Shown here one piece after another: positions 17,408-26,061 of a stretch of 64,000 nt of DNA; positions within the stretch are counted from its first letter, which is position 1, and each line of letters starts with the position of its first letter. Position numbers and translations under genes: made by a program. Location of the stretch: assembly GCF_019145195.1 (NCBI RefSeq), contig NZ_JAHSTW010000007.1, forward strand, positions 298,639-362,638, read 5' to 3'. Source of the DNA: Pseudomonas siliginis (GTDB lineage: Bacteria > Pseudomonadota > Gammaproteobacteria > Pseudomonadales > Pseudomonadaceae). The notes below the pieces were generated by a model. The model made no database searches. It was not told the origin of the DNA and saw nothing but the letters and a program-made list of their open reading frames with translations.

Positions 17408-19132
17408 ATGAATAGATCTTCCGCGTTGCTCCTCGCTTTTGTCTTCCTCAGCGGCTGCCAGGCCATGGCGCCCGTTGCGCCGGACGGCACCCCGCCGGTC
17501 GAAGACACCACGCCCGCACCTGAAAAGCCCAAGGTTTACGGCTCATTCAGCGAGGAAACCGTGTTCAGCCTGCTGAGCGCCGAACTCGCCGGCCAGCGCA
17601 ATCGTTTCGACATTGCCCTGGACAACTACGTGACCCAGGCCATCAACACCCAGGATCCGGGCGTCTCCGAGCGGGCTTTCCGCATCGCCGAATATCTGGG
17701 CGCCGATCAACCGGCCCTCGACACCGCGCTGATCTGGGCGCGCAACGCCCCCGACGATCTCGAAGCGCAACGCGCCGCCGCCGTGCAGCTGGCCCGCGCC
17801 GGGCGCTACGACGACTCCATGGTCTACATGGAGAAAGTCCTGCAGGGCAAGGGCGACACCCATTTCGATTTCCTTGCGTTGTCGGCCGCCGACACCGATC
17901 AGGAAACCCGCAACGGTCTGATGAAAAGCTTCGACCGTTTGCTTGAGCGCCACCCGAACAACAATCAGCTGATTTTCGGCAAGGCTCTGCTGCTCCAGCA
18001 AGACGGCGACAATCAAGGCGCGCTGACCCTGCTTGAAGACAATCCGCCGGAAGATGGCGAGATCGCACCGATCCTGCTGCGTGCGCGCCTGCTTCAATTG
18101 CTCAACCGTGGCGACGAAGCGCTGCCGCTATTGCAGAAAAGCATCAGGAAATACCCGGAAGACAAACGCCTGCGCCTGACCTACGCGCGCATGCTGGTTG
18201 AACAGGACCGCATGGACGACGCCAAGGCCGAATTCTCCACCCTCGTTCAGCAATACCCGGAAGACGATGAACTGCGTTATTCGCTGGCGCTGGTGTGCTT
18301 GGAAGCCAAGGCGTGGGAAGAGGCCAAGGGTTATCTGGAAGACCTGATCGCACGCGAAAGCCACGTCGATTCGGCTCACCTCAATCTCGGTCGGATTGCC
18401 GAAGAGCGCAACGATCCACAAGGCGCGCTCATCGAGTATGCCCAGGTCGGCCCGGGCAATGACTATCTGCCGGCACAGCTGCGTCAGGCCGATATCCTGA
18501 TGAGCAACGGCAAAACCGCCGAAGCGCAGAGCAAACTGGCGGCCGAGCGTGACGAGCAGCCCGATTACGCGATCCAGCTGTATCTGATCGAATCGGAAAC
18601 CCTGTCGGCCAACAAACAGGACGACAAGGCCTGGAAGGTTCTGCAACAAGCGCTGCAGAAATACCCGGACGATCTCAATCTGCTTTACACCCGCGCCATG
18701 CTCGCGGAGAAACGCAATGATCTGGCGCAAATGGAGAAAGACCTGCGCCTGATCATCAAGCGCGACCCGGACAACGCCATGGCGCTGAATGCGCTGGGCT
18801 ACACCTTGTCCGATCGCACCACCCGCTACGCTGAAGCGAAAACGCTGATCGAGCAGGCGCACCAGATCAATCCGGAAGACCCGGCGGTACTCGACAGCCT
18901 CGGCTGGGTGAACTATCGCCTGGGCAATCTGGACGATGCGGAGAAATACCTGCGCCAGGCGCTCGAGCGTTTCCCCGACCACGAAGTCGCCGCGCACCTT
19001 GGCGAAGTCCTCTGGGCCAAGGGCAATCAACGCGAAGCCAAACAAGTGTGGGGCAAGTTCCTCAAGGATCAGCCCGACAGCACCATTCTGCGCAGCACCA
19101 TCAAGCGCCTGACCGGATCCGAGAATCTTTAA
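17408..19132 (+). CDS. Tetratricopeptide-repeat outer-membrane lipoprotein
   Basis: A 574-residue lipoprotein: signal peptide with lipobox LSGC, lipidated C17, then a Pro-rich linker and a long series of TPR helices (for example NALGYTLSDRTTRYAEAKTL and DSLGWVNYRLGNLDDAEKYL). It lies next to lolB and divergent from hemA, the position of the conserved PA4667-type TPR protein. Likely an envelope scaffold; partners unknown. Confidence 0.85.
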   Translation: MNRSSALLLAFVFLSGCQAMAPVAPDGTPPVEDTTPAPEKPKVYGSFSEETVFSLLSAELAGQRNRFDIALDNYVTQAINTQDPGVSERAFRIAEYLGADQPALDTALIWARNAPDDLEAQRAAAVQLARAGRYDDSMVYMEKVLQGKGDTHFDFLALSAADTDQETRNGLMKSFDRLLERHPNNNQLIFGKALLLQQDGDNQGALTLLEDNPPEDGEIAPILLRARLLQLLNRGDEALPLLQKSIRKYPEDKRLRLTYARMLVEQDRMDDAKAEFSTLVQQYPEDDELRYSLALVCLEAKAWEEAKGYLEDLIARESHVDSAHLNLGRIAEERNDPQGALIEYAQVGPGNDYLPAQLRQADILMSNGKTAEAQSKLAAERDEQPDYAIQLYLIESETLSANKQDDKAWKVLQQALQKYPDDLNLLYTRAMLAEKRNDLAQMEKDLRLIIKRDPDNAMALNALGYTLSDRTTRYAEAKTLIEQAHQINPEDPAVLDSLGWVNYRLGNLDDAEKYLRQALERFPDHEVAAHLGEVLWAKGNQREAKQVWGKFLKDQPDSTILRSTIKRLTGSENL

Positions 19133-19135
19133 ACC

Positions 19136-19753
19136 ATGCTTTTGCGCCACGTTATTGTTTTCAGCTTCATCGCCCTGCTCGCCGGCTGCTCGGGTTTCGG
19201 CACTCGCGAATCGGTCGAGGGCCACGGCAGCCCGGCCCAGTGGGCGGCAAACAAACAGCAACTGACCGGCCTCGACGGCTGGCAGATCGACGGCAAGATC
19301 GGCATCCGCGCGCCGAAGGATTCCGGCAGCGGCACACTGTTCTGGCTGCAGCGTCAGGACTACTACGACATTCGCCTGTCCGGCCCGCTGGGTCGCGGCG
19401 CGGCACGCCTGACCGGGCGTCCGGGCAAAGTATCACTGGAAGTCGCCAACCAGGGCCGCTACGAATCGCAATCGCCCGAAGCCTTGCTCGAAGAACAACT
19501 GGGCTGGAAATTGCCGGTGTCGAATCTGGCCTGGTGGGTTCGCGGCCTGCCAGCCCCGGAAAGCAAGAGTCGCCTGAATCTCGATGCCGACAGCCGTCTG
19601 GCCAGCCTTGAGCAGGACGGCTGGAAAGTCGAATACACCGCCTACACCGAACAAAATGGTTACTGGCTGCCCGAGCGCATCAAGCTGCACGGCACCGACC
19701 TTGACGTAACGCTGGTGATCAAGACCTGGCAACCGCGCAAGTTGGGGCAATAA
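19136..19753 (+). CDS. lolB: Outer-membrane lipoprotein receptor LolB
   Basis: Accepts lipoproteins from LolA and inserts them into the outer membrane. The 205-residue precursor has a signal peptide with lipobox LAGC (C18), followed by the LolB fold pattern WQIDGKIGIRAPKDSGSGTLFW and the conserved LGWKLPVSNLAWWVRGLP. It starts 3 bases after the TPR gene stop and ends 3 bases before ispE. Confidence 0.92.
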   Translation: MLLRHVIVFSFIALLAGCSGFGTRESVEGHGSPAQWAANKQQLTGLDGWQIDGKIGIRAPKDSGSGTLFWLQRQDYYDIRLSGPLGRGAARLTGRPGKVSLEVANQGRYESQSPEALLEEQLGWKLPVSNLAWWVRGLPAPESKSRLNLDADSRLASLEQDGWKVEYTAYTEQNGYWLPERIKLHGTDLDVTLVIKTWQPRKLGQ

Positions 19754-19756
19754 AGC

Positions 19757-20608
19757 ATGACCGCTGTACGCCTGACCCTGCCCTCGCCGGCCAAACTCAA
19801 CTTGATGCTGCACATTCTCGGTCGCCGTGAAGACGGTTATCACGAATTGCAGACGCTGTTTCAGTTCCTCGATTACGGCGATGAACTCACTTTCGCCGTG
19901 CGCGATGACGGCGTGATTCAGCTGCACACCGAGTTCGCCGGCGTGCCCCACGACAGCAACCTGATCGTGCGCGCGGCGAAGATGTTGCAGCAACAGTCCG
20001 GCTGCGCGCTCGGCATCGACATCTGGATCGACAAAATCCTGCCCATGGGCGGCGGCATCGGTGGCGGCAGTTCGAATGCGGCGACGACTTTGCTCGGCCT
20101 CAACCATCTCTGGCAGTTGGGCTGGGATGAAGATCGTCTGGCGCAACTGGGCCTGTCACTCGGTGCCGACGTACCGGTGTTCGTCCGTGGCCATGCAGCA
20201 TTTGCCGAGGGTGTTGGCGAGAAACTGACCCCGGTCGACCCCGAAGAACCGTGGTATCTGGTGCTCGTGCCGCAAGTCGCTGTTAGTACGGCAGAAATTT
20301 TTTCCGATCCTTTGTTGACACGTAACACACCGCCCATTAAAGTGCGCCCCGTTCCCGAGGGAAACAGTCGAAATGACTGCTTGCCGGTGGTAGCAAGGCG
20401 TTATCCAGAGGTACGTAACGCATTGGATTTGTTAGGTAAATTTACCGAAGCAAAGCTCACCGGAACTGGAAGTTGTGTGTTTGGGGGCTTCCCAAGCAAA
20501 GCTGAAGCTGATAAAGTCTCGGCCCTTCTGACAGAGACCCTTACAGGGTTTGTAGCGAAAGGAAGCAACGTTTCGATGTTGCATCGCAAGCTGCAAAGTC
20601 TGCTCTAA
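19757..20608 (+). CDS. ispE: 4-diphosphocytidyl-2-C-methyl-D-erythritol kinase
   Basis: GHMP kinase of the MEP isoprenoid pathway. The 283-residue protein starts with PSPAKLNLMLHILGRREDGYH and has the ATP loop PMGGGIGGGSSNAATTLLGL. The last third of the gene (from about 20280) is clearly more AT-rich than the rest and contains a near-consensus sigma-70 promoter reading into the tRNA-Gln and prs genes, which may explain the composition. Confidence 0.95.
   Translation: MTAVRLTLPSPAKLNLMLHILGRREDGYHELQTLFQFLDYGDELTFAVRDDGVIQLHTEFAGVPHDSNLIVRAAKMLQQQSGCALGIDIWIDKILPMGGGIGGGSSNAATTLLGLNHLWQLGWDEDRLAQLGLSLGADVPVFVRGHAAFAEGVGEKLTPVDPEEPWYLVLVPQVAVSTAEIFSDPLLTRNTPPIKVRPVPEGNSRNDCLPVVARRYPEVRNALDLLGKFTEAKLTGTGSCVFGGFPSKAEADKVSALLTETLTGFVAKGSNVSMLHRKLQSLL
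20315..20343 (+). promoter_or_regulatory. Sigma-70-like promoter inside ispE for tRNA-Gln/prs
   Basis: TTGACA at 20315-20320, a 17-base spacer, and TAAAGT at 20338-20343. It lies in a locally AT-rich part of the ispE coding region, about 300 bases upstream of tRNA-Gln. Position and spacing fit a promoter for the downstream tRNA, prs and perhaps rplY. Read by eye only. Confidence 0.5.
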
Positions 20609-20645
20609 AGGAATCAAGTGCCCGGCACTTGAAAGCAACAGATAC

Positions 20646-20720
20646 AGGGGCGTCGCCAAGCGGTAAGGCAGCAGGTTTTGATCCTGCCATGCGTTGGTTC
20701 GAATCCAGCCGCCCCTGCCA
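20646..20720 (+). tRNA. tRNA-Gln (anticodon TTG)
   Basis: A 75-base cloverleaf. Acceptor stem AGGGGCG (20646-20652) pairs with CGCCCCT (20710-20716); anticodon stem GCAGG/CCTGC encloses TTG at 20678-20680; the T arm contains GGTTCGAATCC; the 3' CCA is encoded at 20718-20720. It sits between ispE and prs, as in other pseudomonads. Confidence 0.97.
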
Positions 20721-20765
20721 TTTTCTCTACTCATCCAGGTTACCCTCAGCCTCTAGGTACTGCGC

Positions 20766-21707
20766 GTGTCCAAGATGATGGTCTTTACGGGGAATGCCAA
20801 CCCCGATCTGGCTCGGCGTGTCGTACGTCAGCTGCATATCCCTCTCGGTGACATCTCTGTCGGCAAGTTTTCCGACGGCGAAATCACAGCCGAGATCAAT
20901 GAAAACGTTCGCGGTAAAGACGTCTTCATTATTCAGCCGACCTGCGCTCCGACCAACGATAACCTGATGGAACTGGTAGTGATGGCTGATGCCTTCCGCC
21001 GCTCCTCGGCTACTCGTATCACTGCTGTTATTCCTTATTTTGGTTATGCCCGTCAGGATCGCCGTCCGCGTTCCGCACGTGTGGCTATCAGCGCGAAAGT
21101 CGTTGCTGACATGCTTACCGTAGTCGGCATCGACCGTGTTCTCACGGTTGATCTGCATGCTGACCAGATTCAGGGCTTCTTCGATATTCCGGTAGATAAC
21201 ATCTACGGCTCCCCGGTTCTGGTGGATGACATCGAAGATCAGCGCTTCGAAAACCTGATGATCGTGTCCCCGGACATTGGTGGCGTCGTGCGTGCACGGG
21301 CTGTTGCCAAGTCGCTGGGCGTCGATCTCGGGATCATCGACAAACGCCGTGAGAAAGCCAATCACTCTGAAGTGATGCATATCATCGGTGATGTCGAAGG
21401 GCGTACCTGTATTCTCGTCGATGACATGGTCGATACCGCCGGCACCCTGTGCCACGCGGCCAAGGCCCTGAAAGAGCATGGCGCAGCCAAGGTCTTTGCC
21501 TACTGCACACACCCTGTGCTGTCGGGCCGGGCCATCGAGAATATCGAAAATTCCGTGCTGGACGAGCTGGTGGTGACCAACACCATCCCGCTGTCCGCTG
21601 CAGCACAAGCCTGTGCACGTATCCGTCAACTGGATATCGCACCGGTTGTTGCCGAAGCGGTTCGCCGCATCAGCAATGAAGAATCGATCAGCGCGATGTT
21701 CCGTTAA
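20766..21707 (+). CDS. prs: Ribose-phosphate pyrophosphokinase
   Basis: Makes PRPP from ribose-5-phosphate and ATP. The 313-residue protein starts (GTG at 20766) with SKMMVFTGNANPDLARRV and shows IQPTCAPTNDNLMELVVM, YFGYARQDRR and the PRPP-binding LVDDMVDTAGTLCH motif. GTG is the only start giving the conserved N-terminus. Lies 45 bases after tRNA-Gln and is followed by a strong hairpin. Confidence 0.96.
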   Translation: MSKMMVFTGNANPDLARRVVRQLHIPLGDISVGKFSDGEITAEINENVRGKDVFIIQPTCAPTNDNLMELVVMADAFRRSSATRITAVIPYFGYARQDRRPRSARVAISAKVVADMLTVVGIDRVLTVDLHADQIQGFFDIPVDNIYGSPVLVDDIEDQRFENLMIVSPDIGGVVRARAVAKSLGVDLGIIDKRREKANHSEVMHIIGDVEGRTCILVDDMVDTAGTLCHAAKALKEHGAAKVFAYCTHPVLSGRAIENIENSVLDELVVTNTIPLSAAAQACARIRQLDIAPVVAEAVRRISNEESISAMFR

Positions 21708-21740
21708 GGGCCCTGCCCTTCGCGAAATGTCTCGTTGACG

Positions 21741-21785
21741 AAAAGCGCCCCGCCCCGGCATTCCTGTCGGGGCGGGGCTTTTTTG
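21741..21785 (+). terminator. Rho-independent terminator after prs
   Basis: Eleven-base-pair GC stem: GCCCCGCCCCG at 21747-21757 with CGGGGCGGGGC at 21768-21778, a 10-base loop, and a following run of seven T. It separates prs from rplY, although read-through is possible. Confidence 0.88.
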
Positions 21786-21848
21786 CCCATACCGTGTTCG
21801 GCGCTGGTCGCAAACGCCACTCGGTCATGGCTATTTTGGAGATACAAA

Positions 21849-22451
21849 ATGAACGATTTTACTCTGAATGCTGAAGTGCGTTCCGACCTGGGGAAAGGTG
21901 CGAGCCGCCGCCTGCGTCGTCTCGCCGCTCTGGTTCCAGCTGTTGTTTACGGTGGCGACAAAGCCCCTGAATCCATCAGCATGCTGGCCAAAGAAGTTGC
22001 CAAACTGCTCGAAAACGAAGCGGCTTACAGCCACATCATCGAGCTGAACGTTGGTGGCACCAAGCAGAACGTCATCATCAAGGCGCTGCAGCGTCACCCG
22101 GCCAAAGGCCACGTGATGCACGCTGACTTCGTACGCGTTGTTGCCGGCCAGAAACTGACCGCCATCGTGCCTGTACACTTTGTTGGCGAAGAAGCTCCAG
22201 TGAAGAAAGGCGGCGAAGTTTCGCACGTTGTTGCTGAAATCGAAGTGACCTGCCTGCCTAAAGATCTGCCTGAGTTCATCGAAGTCGATCTGTCGAAAGC
22301 AGAAATCGGCACCATCATTCACCTGTCGGACCTCAAAGCTCCTAAAGGTGTTGAGTTCGTTGCTCTGGCACACGGCGATGACAAGGCTGTTGCCAACGTC
22401 CACGCTCCACGTGTTGCTGCAGAACCTACCGAAGAAGGCGAAGCAGAGTAA
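21849..22451 (+). CDS. rplY: 50S ribosomal protein L25/general stress protein Ctc
   Basis: Binds 5S rRNA. The 200-residue long form has an N-terminal L25 domain (about 1-95, starting NDFTLNAEVRSDLGKGASRR) and a C-terminal TL5/Ctc domain ending with acidic residues. The ATG at 21849 follows TTGGAG; an in-frame extension upstream runs through the prs terminator and is not used. Confidence 0.94.
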   Translation: MNDFTLNAEVRSDLGKGASRRLRRLAALVPAVVYGGDKAPESISMLAKEVAKLLENEAAYSHIIELNVGGTKQNVIIKALQRHPAKGHVMHADFVRVVAGQKLTAIVPVHFVGEEAPVKKGGEVSHVVAEIEVTCLPKDLPEFIEVDLSKAEIGTIIHLSDLKAPKGVEFVALAHGDDKAVANVHAPRVAAEPTEEGEAE

Positions 22452-22467
22452 TTCACTCTGTCATGCC

Positions 22468-22605
22468 GGAGTGAGCAAGTAACATCGCGGACTGGAACGT
22501 AGCGAGAAAGCGGGCGAGAACGCGGAGTTTACATCTATGGTAAATGAGCATTTTTCGTCCACTTTCGCCGCTTTCCCCGATCGCGGCGATGTTATCCACC
22601 ACTCC
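22468..22605. repeat. Long imperfect inverted repeat between rplY and pth
   Basis: Left arm starting GGAGTG at 22468 and right arm ending CACTCC at 22605 share blocks TAACATCGC/GCGATGTTA, GAAAGCGG/CCGCTTTC and a central TTTAC...GTAAA hairpin. The whole 138-base segment could fold into one long, interrupted stem. It may be a small non-autonomous (MITE-like) insertion or a structured leader of pth. Confidence 0.55.
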
Positions 22606-22622
22606 AAGGAAGGGCCCCTATC

Positions 22623-23207
22623 GTGACTGCCATCAAACTGATCGTTGGCCTGGGAAATCCAGGCGCTGAATACGAACAGACCCGGCATAACGCAGGGGCC
22701 CTTTTTGTTGAGCGCATCGCCCACGCACAGAATGTGAATCTTGTGGCCGATCGCAAATATTTCGGCCTGACCGGGCGCTACTCGCATCAGGGTCAGGATG
22801 TTCGTCTGCTGATTCCCACCACCTACATGAACCGCAGCGGCCAGGCCGTGGCGGCACTCGCCGGTTTCTTCCGCATCAAGCCTGAAGAAATCCTCGTGGC
22901 GCATGACGAACTCGACTTGCCTCCGGGCGTTGCCAAGCTCAAGCAGGGCGGCGGCCATGGCGGTCACAACGGGTTGCGCGACATCATTGCGCAACTGGGC
23001 AATCAGAATACGTTCTACCGCCTGCGGCTTGGCATCGGCCACCCGGGCGTTGCCAGTATGGTTTCAAATTTCGTCCTGGGTCGTGCGCCACGCGCCGAAC
23101 AGGAAAAACTCGATGCCAGCATCGACTTTGCCCTCGGCGTGCTGCCGGATATCCTCGCCGGGGAATGGAACCGCGCGATGAAAAACCTGCACAGCCAGAA
23201 GGCCTGA
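22623..23207 (+). CDS. pth: Peptidyl-tRNA hydrolase
   Basis: Releases peptides from prematurely dissociated peptidyl-tRNA. The 194-residue protein starts with GTG at 22623, giving TAIKLIVGLGNPGAEYEQTR; the catalytic histidine is H22 in TRHNAG, and the GGGHGGHNGLRDI and RLGIGHP motifs follow. Lies between rplY and ychF, the usual order. Confidence 0.96.
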   Translation: MTAIKLIVGLGNPGAEYEQTRHNAGALFVERIAHAQNVNLVADRKYFGLTGRYSHQGQDVRLLIPTTYMNRSGQAVAALAGFFRIKPEEILVAHDELDLPPGVAKLKQGGGHGGHNGLRDIIAQLGNQNTFYRLRLGIGHPGVASMVSNFVLGRAPRAEQEKLDASIDFALGVLPDILAGEWNRAMKNLHSQKA

Positions 23208-23229
23208 CTTTTACCCGAGGGGAAACACC

Positions 23230-24330
23230 ATGGGATTCAATTGCGGCATCGTCGGCCTGCCTAACGTCGGCAAGTCCACCCTGTTCAACGCCCTGACCAA
23301 ATCCGGTATCGCGGCCGAGAACTTCCCCTTCTGCACCATCGAGCCGAACAGCGGCATCGTGCCGATGCCGGATCCGCGTCTGGAAGCTCTGGCGGCCATC
23401 GTCAATCCCAAGCGCATCCTGCCGACCACCATGGAATTCGTCGACATCGCCGGCCTCGTTGCCGGTGCCTCGAAAGGTGAAGGCCTGGGCAACAAGTTCC
23501 TGGCCAACATCCGCGAAACCGACGCTATCGCCCACGTGGTGCGCTGCTTCGAAGACGACAACGTGATCCACGTTTCCAACAGCGTCGACCCGAAACGCGA
23601 CATCGAAATCATCGACCTGGAACTGATCTTCGCCGACCTCGACAGCTGCGAGAAGCAACTGCAGAAAGTCGCGCGCAACGCCAAGGGCGGTGACAAGGAC
23701 GCCGTGGTTCAGAAGGCTCTGCTCGAGCAACTGATCGCGCACTTCACCGAAGCCAAGCCGGCGCGCAGCCTGATGAAGAACATGAGCGCTGACGAAAAGG
23801 CAGTGATCAAGGGCTTCCACCTGCTGACCACCAAGCCGGTCATGTACATCGCCAACGTGGCTGAAGACGGCTTCGAGAACAACCCGCACCTGGACGTGGT
23901 CAAGGCCATCGCCGAAGAAGAAGGCGCCATGGTCGTTCCGGTGTGCAACAAGATCGAAGCGGAAATCGCCGAGCTCGACGACGGCGAAGAGAAGGACATG
24001 TTCCTCGAGGCCCTGGGTCTGGAAGAGCCTGGCCTGAATCGCGTGATCCGCGCCGGCTACGAAATGCTCCACCTGCAGACCTACTTCACCGCCGGTGTCG
24101 AAGAAGTCCGCGCCTGGACCGTCAAGGTCGGTGCTACCGCACCACAGGCCGCTGGCGTGATCCACACCGACTTCGAAAAAGGCTTCATCCGTGCCGAAGT
24201 CATCGCCTACAACGACTTCATCCAGTACAAGGGCGAAGCTGGCGCCAAAGAAGCCGGCAAGTGGCGCCTGGAAGGCAAGGATTACATCGTCAAGGACGGC
24301 GACGTGATGCACTTCCGCTTCAACGTCTAA
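23230..24330 (+). CDS. ychF: Redox-regulated ATPase YchF
   Basis: Obg-family P-loop NTPase that prefers ATP and interacts with ribosomes. The 366-residue protein has GLPNVGKSTLFNALT at the N-terminus, the DIAGLVAGASKGEGLGN switch region, NVAE for adenine specificity in place of the GTPase motif, and a C-terminal TGS domain. Complete; 22 bases after pth. Confidence 0.96.
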   Translation: MGFNCGIVGLPNVGKSTLFNALTKSGIAAENFPFCTIEPNSGIVPMPDPRLEALAAIVNPKRILPTTMEFVDIAGLVAGASKGEGLGNKFLANIRETDAIAHVVRCFEDDNVIHVSNSVDPKRDIEIIDLELIFADLDSCEKQLQKVARNAKGGDKDAVVQKALLEQLIAHFTEAKPARSLMKNMSADEKAVIKGFHLLTTKPVMYIANVAEDGFENNPHLDVVKAIAEEEGAMVVPVCNKIEAEIAELDDGEEKDMFLEALGLEEPGLNRVIRAGYEMLHLQTYFTAGVEEVRAWTVKVGATAPQAAGVIHTDFEKGFIRAEVIAYNDFIQYKGEAGAKEAGKWRLEGKDYIVKDGDVMHFRFNV

Positions 24331-24344
24331 GCAACAGCCGCACA

Positions 24345-24376
24345 AGAAAAAGCCGCGTTTGATACGCGGCTTTTTT
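24345..24376 (+). terminator. Rho-independent terminator after ychF
   Basis: Stem AGCCGCGT (24351-24358) with ACGCGGCT (24364-24371), loop TTGAT, followed by a T run. The A-rich left flank makes it potentially bidirectional. Confidence 0.88.
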
Positions 24377-24410
24377 GTGCCTGAAATTCAGTGACTGAGT
24401 ATATTTCCCC

Positions 24411-24495
24411 GTGGGAGCGAGCCTGCTCGCCAACGCGGCGTGTCAGCTAAGCATTCGTCAACTGACCCACCCATCGCGAGCAGGCTCGCTCCCAC
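24411..24495. repeat. REP pair (BIME/REPIN-like)
   Basis: GTGGGAGCGAGCCTGCTCGC at 24411-24430 and the inverted half ending GCTCCCAC at 24495. Lies between the convergent ychF and fsr-like genes. Confidence 0.9.
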
Positions 24496-24511
24496 AGTTC
24501 GATTCGTCTGT

Positions 24512-25729
24512 TCAGGCCTTTCTGGTACGCGGTAAAAAGATCGCCAACACACCAAACAACGGCAAGAACGAGCAAAGGAAATACACGTACTCAATCCCGT
24601 GCACATCCGCCAGATGCCCGAGCAGCGCTGCGCCAATCCCGCCGAAACCAAACATGAGCCCGAAGAAAATCCCGGCAATCATCCCAACATTGCCTGGCAC
24701 CAGTTCCTGCGCGTACACCACAATCGCCGAGAATGCCGACGCCAGAATGAAGCCGATCACCACGCTGAGAATGCTGGTCCAGAACAGATCGACATGCGGC
24801 AGGATCAAGGTGAATGGCGCGACGCCAAGAATGGAAAACCAGATCACTGCCTTGCGCCCGATCTTGTCGCCGATAGGCCCGCCGAAGAACGTCCCTGCCG
24901 CCACTGCGCCCAAAAACAGGAACAAGTGCAATTGCGAACTCGCCACCGACAGGTCGAACTTCTCGATCAGGTAGAAAGTGAAGTAGCTGGTGAAACTGGC
25001 CATGTAGAAATATTTGGAGAACACCAGCAGCCCCAGGACCACCAAGGCACTGGTCACCCTGCCCTTCGATAAGCCGTGCGTCGCGGCTTGGCCGGCCTTG
25101 AGCTTGAACAGGTTCAGGTGGTTGGCGTACCAACGGCTGATGCGGTACAGCACGAACAGCGCAAACACTGCGAACAGACCGAACCACGCCACATTGCCCT
25201 GGCCGAAGGGAATGATGATCGCCGCCGCCAGCAAAGGGCCAAACGCGGAACCGGCATTGCCGCCGACCTGAAAGGTCGATTGCGCCAGACCAAAACGGCC
25301 GCCCGAGGCCAGCCGCGCAACACGCGAGGCTTCCGGGTGAAAGGTCGACGAGCCAATGCCGATCAGCGCAGCCGCCAGCAGAATCAATGGGAAGCTGCCG
25401 ACCACCGACATCATCAGAATGCCGATCAACGTACACACCGTGCCCGCCGGCAACAGCCACGGTTTGGGGTGGCGATCAGTGTGGTAACCGACCCACGGCT
25501 GCAACAGCGACGCGGTCAACTGGAAGGTCAAGGTGATCAGGCCGACCTGGGTGAAGGTCAGGCCATAGTTGGCTTTGAGCATCGGGTAGATCGACGGCAG
25601 GACCGACTGGATCAGGTCATTGATCAGATGCGCCAGCGCCACCGCGCCGATGATGCGCATCACCAAGGGGCTGCTTTGCGGAGCAGCGGTCGCCGAGGCA
25701 GCGGCGGTCTGGACGTTGCTGATAGCCAT
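24512..25729 (-). CDS. MFS exporter, fosmidomycin resistance (Fsr) family
   Basis: A 405-residue 12-helix major facilitator. The stretch IGSSTFHPEASRVARLASGG, then FGLAQSTFQVGGNAGSAFGP and GNVAWFGLF, closely matches E. coli Fsr. Exports fosmidomycin and possibly other small molecules by proton antiport; the natural substrate here is unknown. Convergent with ychF, divergent from the chemoreceptor gene across 332 bases. Confidence 0.85.
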   Translation of the reverse strand: MAISNVQTAAASATAAPQSSPLVMRIIGAVALAHLINDLIQSVLPSIYPMLKANYGLTFTQVGLITLTFQLTASLLQPWVGYHTDRHPKPWLLPAGTVCTLIGILMMSVVGSFPLILLAAALIGIGSSTFHPEASRVARLASGGRFGLAQSTFQVGGNAGSAFGPLLAAAIIIPFGQGNVAWFGLFAVFALFVLYRISRWYANHLNLFKLKAGQAATHGLSKGRVTSALVVLGLLVFSKYFYMASFTSYFTFYLIEKFDLSVASSQLHLFLFLGAVAAGTFFGGPIGDKIGRKAVIWFSILGVAPFTLILPHVDLFWTSILSVVIGFILASAFSAIVVYAQELVPGNVGMIAGIFFGLMFGFGGIGAALLGHLADVHGIEYVYFLCSFLPLFGVLAIFLPRTRKA

Positions 25730-26061
25730 AGAAAATTCCGGACAGCAGATGGGTGCCCGCAGGCAGGTGCGTCAATGTGCCATTTTTCGGTGCGCTCGCG
25801 CTATCCCCTTAGGCAGCTAACTAACTGACTGGTCGTCGACTGTAAGGTGATAGCGCAACGCCATGGTCTGAATCTTGCCTTGCTTCTGCCCTTGAACACG
25901 ATCGCCTTACAAAGGCGCTCGACAATGGGAAGTTTCGCCACAGAGCCGGCCTACAGAGCGGGCATGGGTGAACTTTCGAGGCCTTTTAGAGGGCACAGGT
26001 CGCAGCCGCAAGGTTCGCGATGCACGCCAATGGTGCGTGGTGTCCAGAGGAGTCATGAGGC
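25730..26061. other. Intergenic region between fsr-like and chemoreceptor genes
   Basis: 332 bases between two divergent genes. It must hold the promoters of both. I see no open frame with a ribosome site, no clear hairpin terminator and no recognisable riboswitch; an AGAGGAG ribosome site precedes the chemoreceptor ATG. Confidence 0.6.

Noticed and set aside
25730..26061. Possible riboswitch upstream of the chemoreceptor
   Set aside because: I could not fold it into any known class, and no conserved core motif is visible.
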